The translations under genes and the position numbers were made by a program. Positions 10,998 through 11,930 of a DNA stretch of 11,930 nucleotides are shown one piece after another (position 1 is the stretch's first letter; each line of letters opens with the position of its first letter). Source of the DNA: Chitinophagaceae bacterium. Lineage in GTDB: Bacteria; Bacteroidota; Bacteroidia; Chitinophagales; Chitinophagaceae. Under the pieces are notes generated by a model, which was not told the DNA's origin, made no database searches, and worked only from the letters and a program-made list of their open reading frames with translations. The DNA lies in NCBI GenBank assembly GCA_947452875.1, contig CANGEZ010000040.1:1-11930 (forward strand), read 5' to 3'.

Positions 10998-11930
10998 TTA
11001 TTGGTTTAAAATTGCCAAGCTTTCTTCAATCACTTTGATTTTTGTTTCAGCATCTGATTTTTTCTTTTGTTCTAATGCCAATACTTCTGGCTTTGCATTT
11101 TGAACAAATTTTTCATTGCTCAATTTCTTTTCTACAGTTGCTAAAAATCCTATTAAGTGATTGAGTTCTTTTTCCAAATCAGATTTCTGTGATGCAGTGT
11201 CAATAGGTTGTTCAGTAACCACATAAAATTTATCCTTCCCAATTACCGTAGTGAAAGAGCCGCTGATATTGTCCTGTGTGAACTCAATCGACTGGGCATT
11301 TATTTGCTTTGACAAAATACTTTCGATGGAATTGAAGACTTCTTTGTTTTCAGTTTGGATAAATAATTTGATGGTTTCTTTTGGTTTAAGTTGTTGTTTG
11401 TTTCTTACATCTCTTAAACCACTAATGGCATTTTTCAACAATAAGCCATTATTTAAAACAATTGCATTTGGAGCATTGGCTTGTTGGTATTGTTTGATGC
11501 ATAAGTCTTCATATGTTTCTTGAAGTTGGTGAAAAATCTCTTCAGATACAAATGGCATGAATGGATGAAGCAACTGCATCAACTCAGTAAAATACCCAAT
11601 GGTTTTTTCGTATACATTTTTTGAAATCGGTTGTTCGAAGCCTGGTTTAATCCATTCCAAATACCAACTGCAGAAATCATCCCAAATTAAAGAGTAGATT
11701 GTTTTCAATGCTTCGCTTAGTCTGAATTGCTGCATCATGGTTTCTACTTCGATGCTAACTTCATTTAATCTGCTTTGGAACCAGTCGATGGCAAAGCTGC
11801 TTTCATCTGTATTAGTTTCAGCCTGACGACCTTCCCACATTTTAATTAGCTTCAGTGCATTCCAAATTTTATTATTGAAATTTCTTCCTTGTTCTAATGC
11901 AGATTCATCAAACAAAATATCATTACCGGC
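10998..11930 (-). CDS. valS: Valyl-tRNA synthetase, C-terminal part (5' end outside window)
   Basis: 311 codons of the class I enzyme that charges tRNA-Val. The frame is open to the window edge, where AGNDILFDES joins ALEQGRNFNNKIWNALKLI, the ValS junction between the catalytic core and the anticodon-binding domain. The KMSKS and HIGH motifs would lie off the window. Next come the helical anticodon-binding domain (including the family motif LHPFMPFVSEEIFHQL) and a C-terminal coiled-coil arm (DLEKELNHLIGFLATVEKKLSNEKFVQNAKPEVL and onward) that contacts the tRNA corner and is characteristic of ValS. The stop is at 10998-11000. A TTG-initiated start at 11915 would be an artefact of the truncated window. 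Confidence 0.95.
   Translation of the reverse strand, partial: AGNDILFDESALEQGRNFNNKIWNALKLIKMWEGRQAETNTDESSFAIDWFQSRLNEVSIEVETMMQQFRLSEALKTIYSLIWDDFCSWYLEWIKPGFEQPISKNVYEKTIGYFTELMQLLHPFMPFVSEEIFHQLQETYEDLCIKQYQQANAPNAIVLNNGLLLKNAISGLRDVRNKQQLKPKETIKLFIQTENKEVFNSIESILSKQINAQSIEFTQDNISGSFTTVIGKDKFYVVTEQPIDTASQKSDLEKELNHLIGFLATVEKKLSNEKFVQNAKPEVLALEQKKKSDAETKIKVIEESLAILNQ

Noticed and set aside
11898..11915. TTG start for a separate 305-residue protein at the right edge
   Set aside because: The same frame continues to the window edge with ValS sequence (AGNDI), so this is an internal Leu codon of valS.

Overview
The window looks like ordinary chromosomal DNA from a low-GC member of the Bacteroidota, most likely Chitinophagaceae or a neighbouring family (this rank is inferred). 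Evidence for the phylum is a type IX secretion plug protein, a GldM-like secreted domain, several promoters of the Bacteroidota type (TTTG, about 19-20 nt, TAnnTTTG), weak or absent Shine-Dalgarno sequences, and protein signatures such as the DLNSRFE-like C-terminus of TrpF. There is no prophage, CRISPR array, integrase, transposase or recognisable defence system. The unusual content lies in the gaps between genes.

Left part (1-5224, plus strand): a T9SS plug protein; the small SRP RNA (4.5S type, 1567-1660); a transaldolase/fructose-6-phosphate aldolase with a strong terminator; an anthranilate/aminodeoxychorismate synthase glutaminase subunit followed by a divergent TrpF; and a periplasmic TlpA-like thioredoxin with an FKBP_N-like dimerisation module at its N-terminus. 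A 580-bp gene-free stretch (4644-5224) follows, built from short dispersed repeats, including a 29/30-bp inverted pair.

Middle part (5225-9099, minus strand): pdxJ (vitamin B6), preceded by a 47-codon lipoprotein gene; a TatD-family hydrolase overlapping tcdA (t6A to ct6A in tRNA) through a TAATG junction; and ahcY (S-adenosylhomocysteine hydrolase) with a clear promoter and terminator. The TatD gene has no ATG, GTG or TTG start upstream of its first metal-binding motif.

Right part (9100-11930): an Lrp/AsnC regulator divergent from ahcY, with an inverted repeat between them; a repeat-rich convergent gap holding a duplicated 3' end of the lrp gene and a 9-bp-perfect palindrome; then, on the minus strand, a GNAT acetyltransferase, a small secreted protein resembling the last domain of GldM, and the 3' part of valS, which runs off the window.

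The most distinctive signal is a family of arrays with a 9-nt period (GTTCAA or TTGAAC every 9 nt), arranged as inverted pairs around 7617-7717 and 9733-9955. They share a core decamer, and one array supplies the last codons and stop of the acetyltransferase gene. Similar short-period or inverted repeats recur in the other gaps. They look like products of repeat spread and expansion. No encoded function is visible in them.
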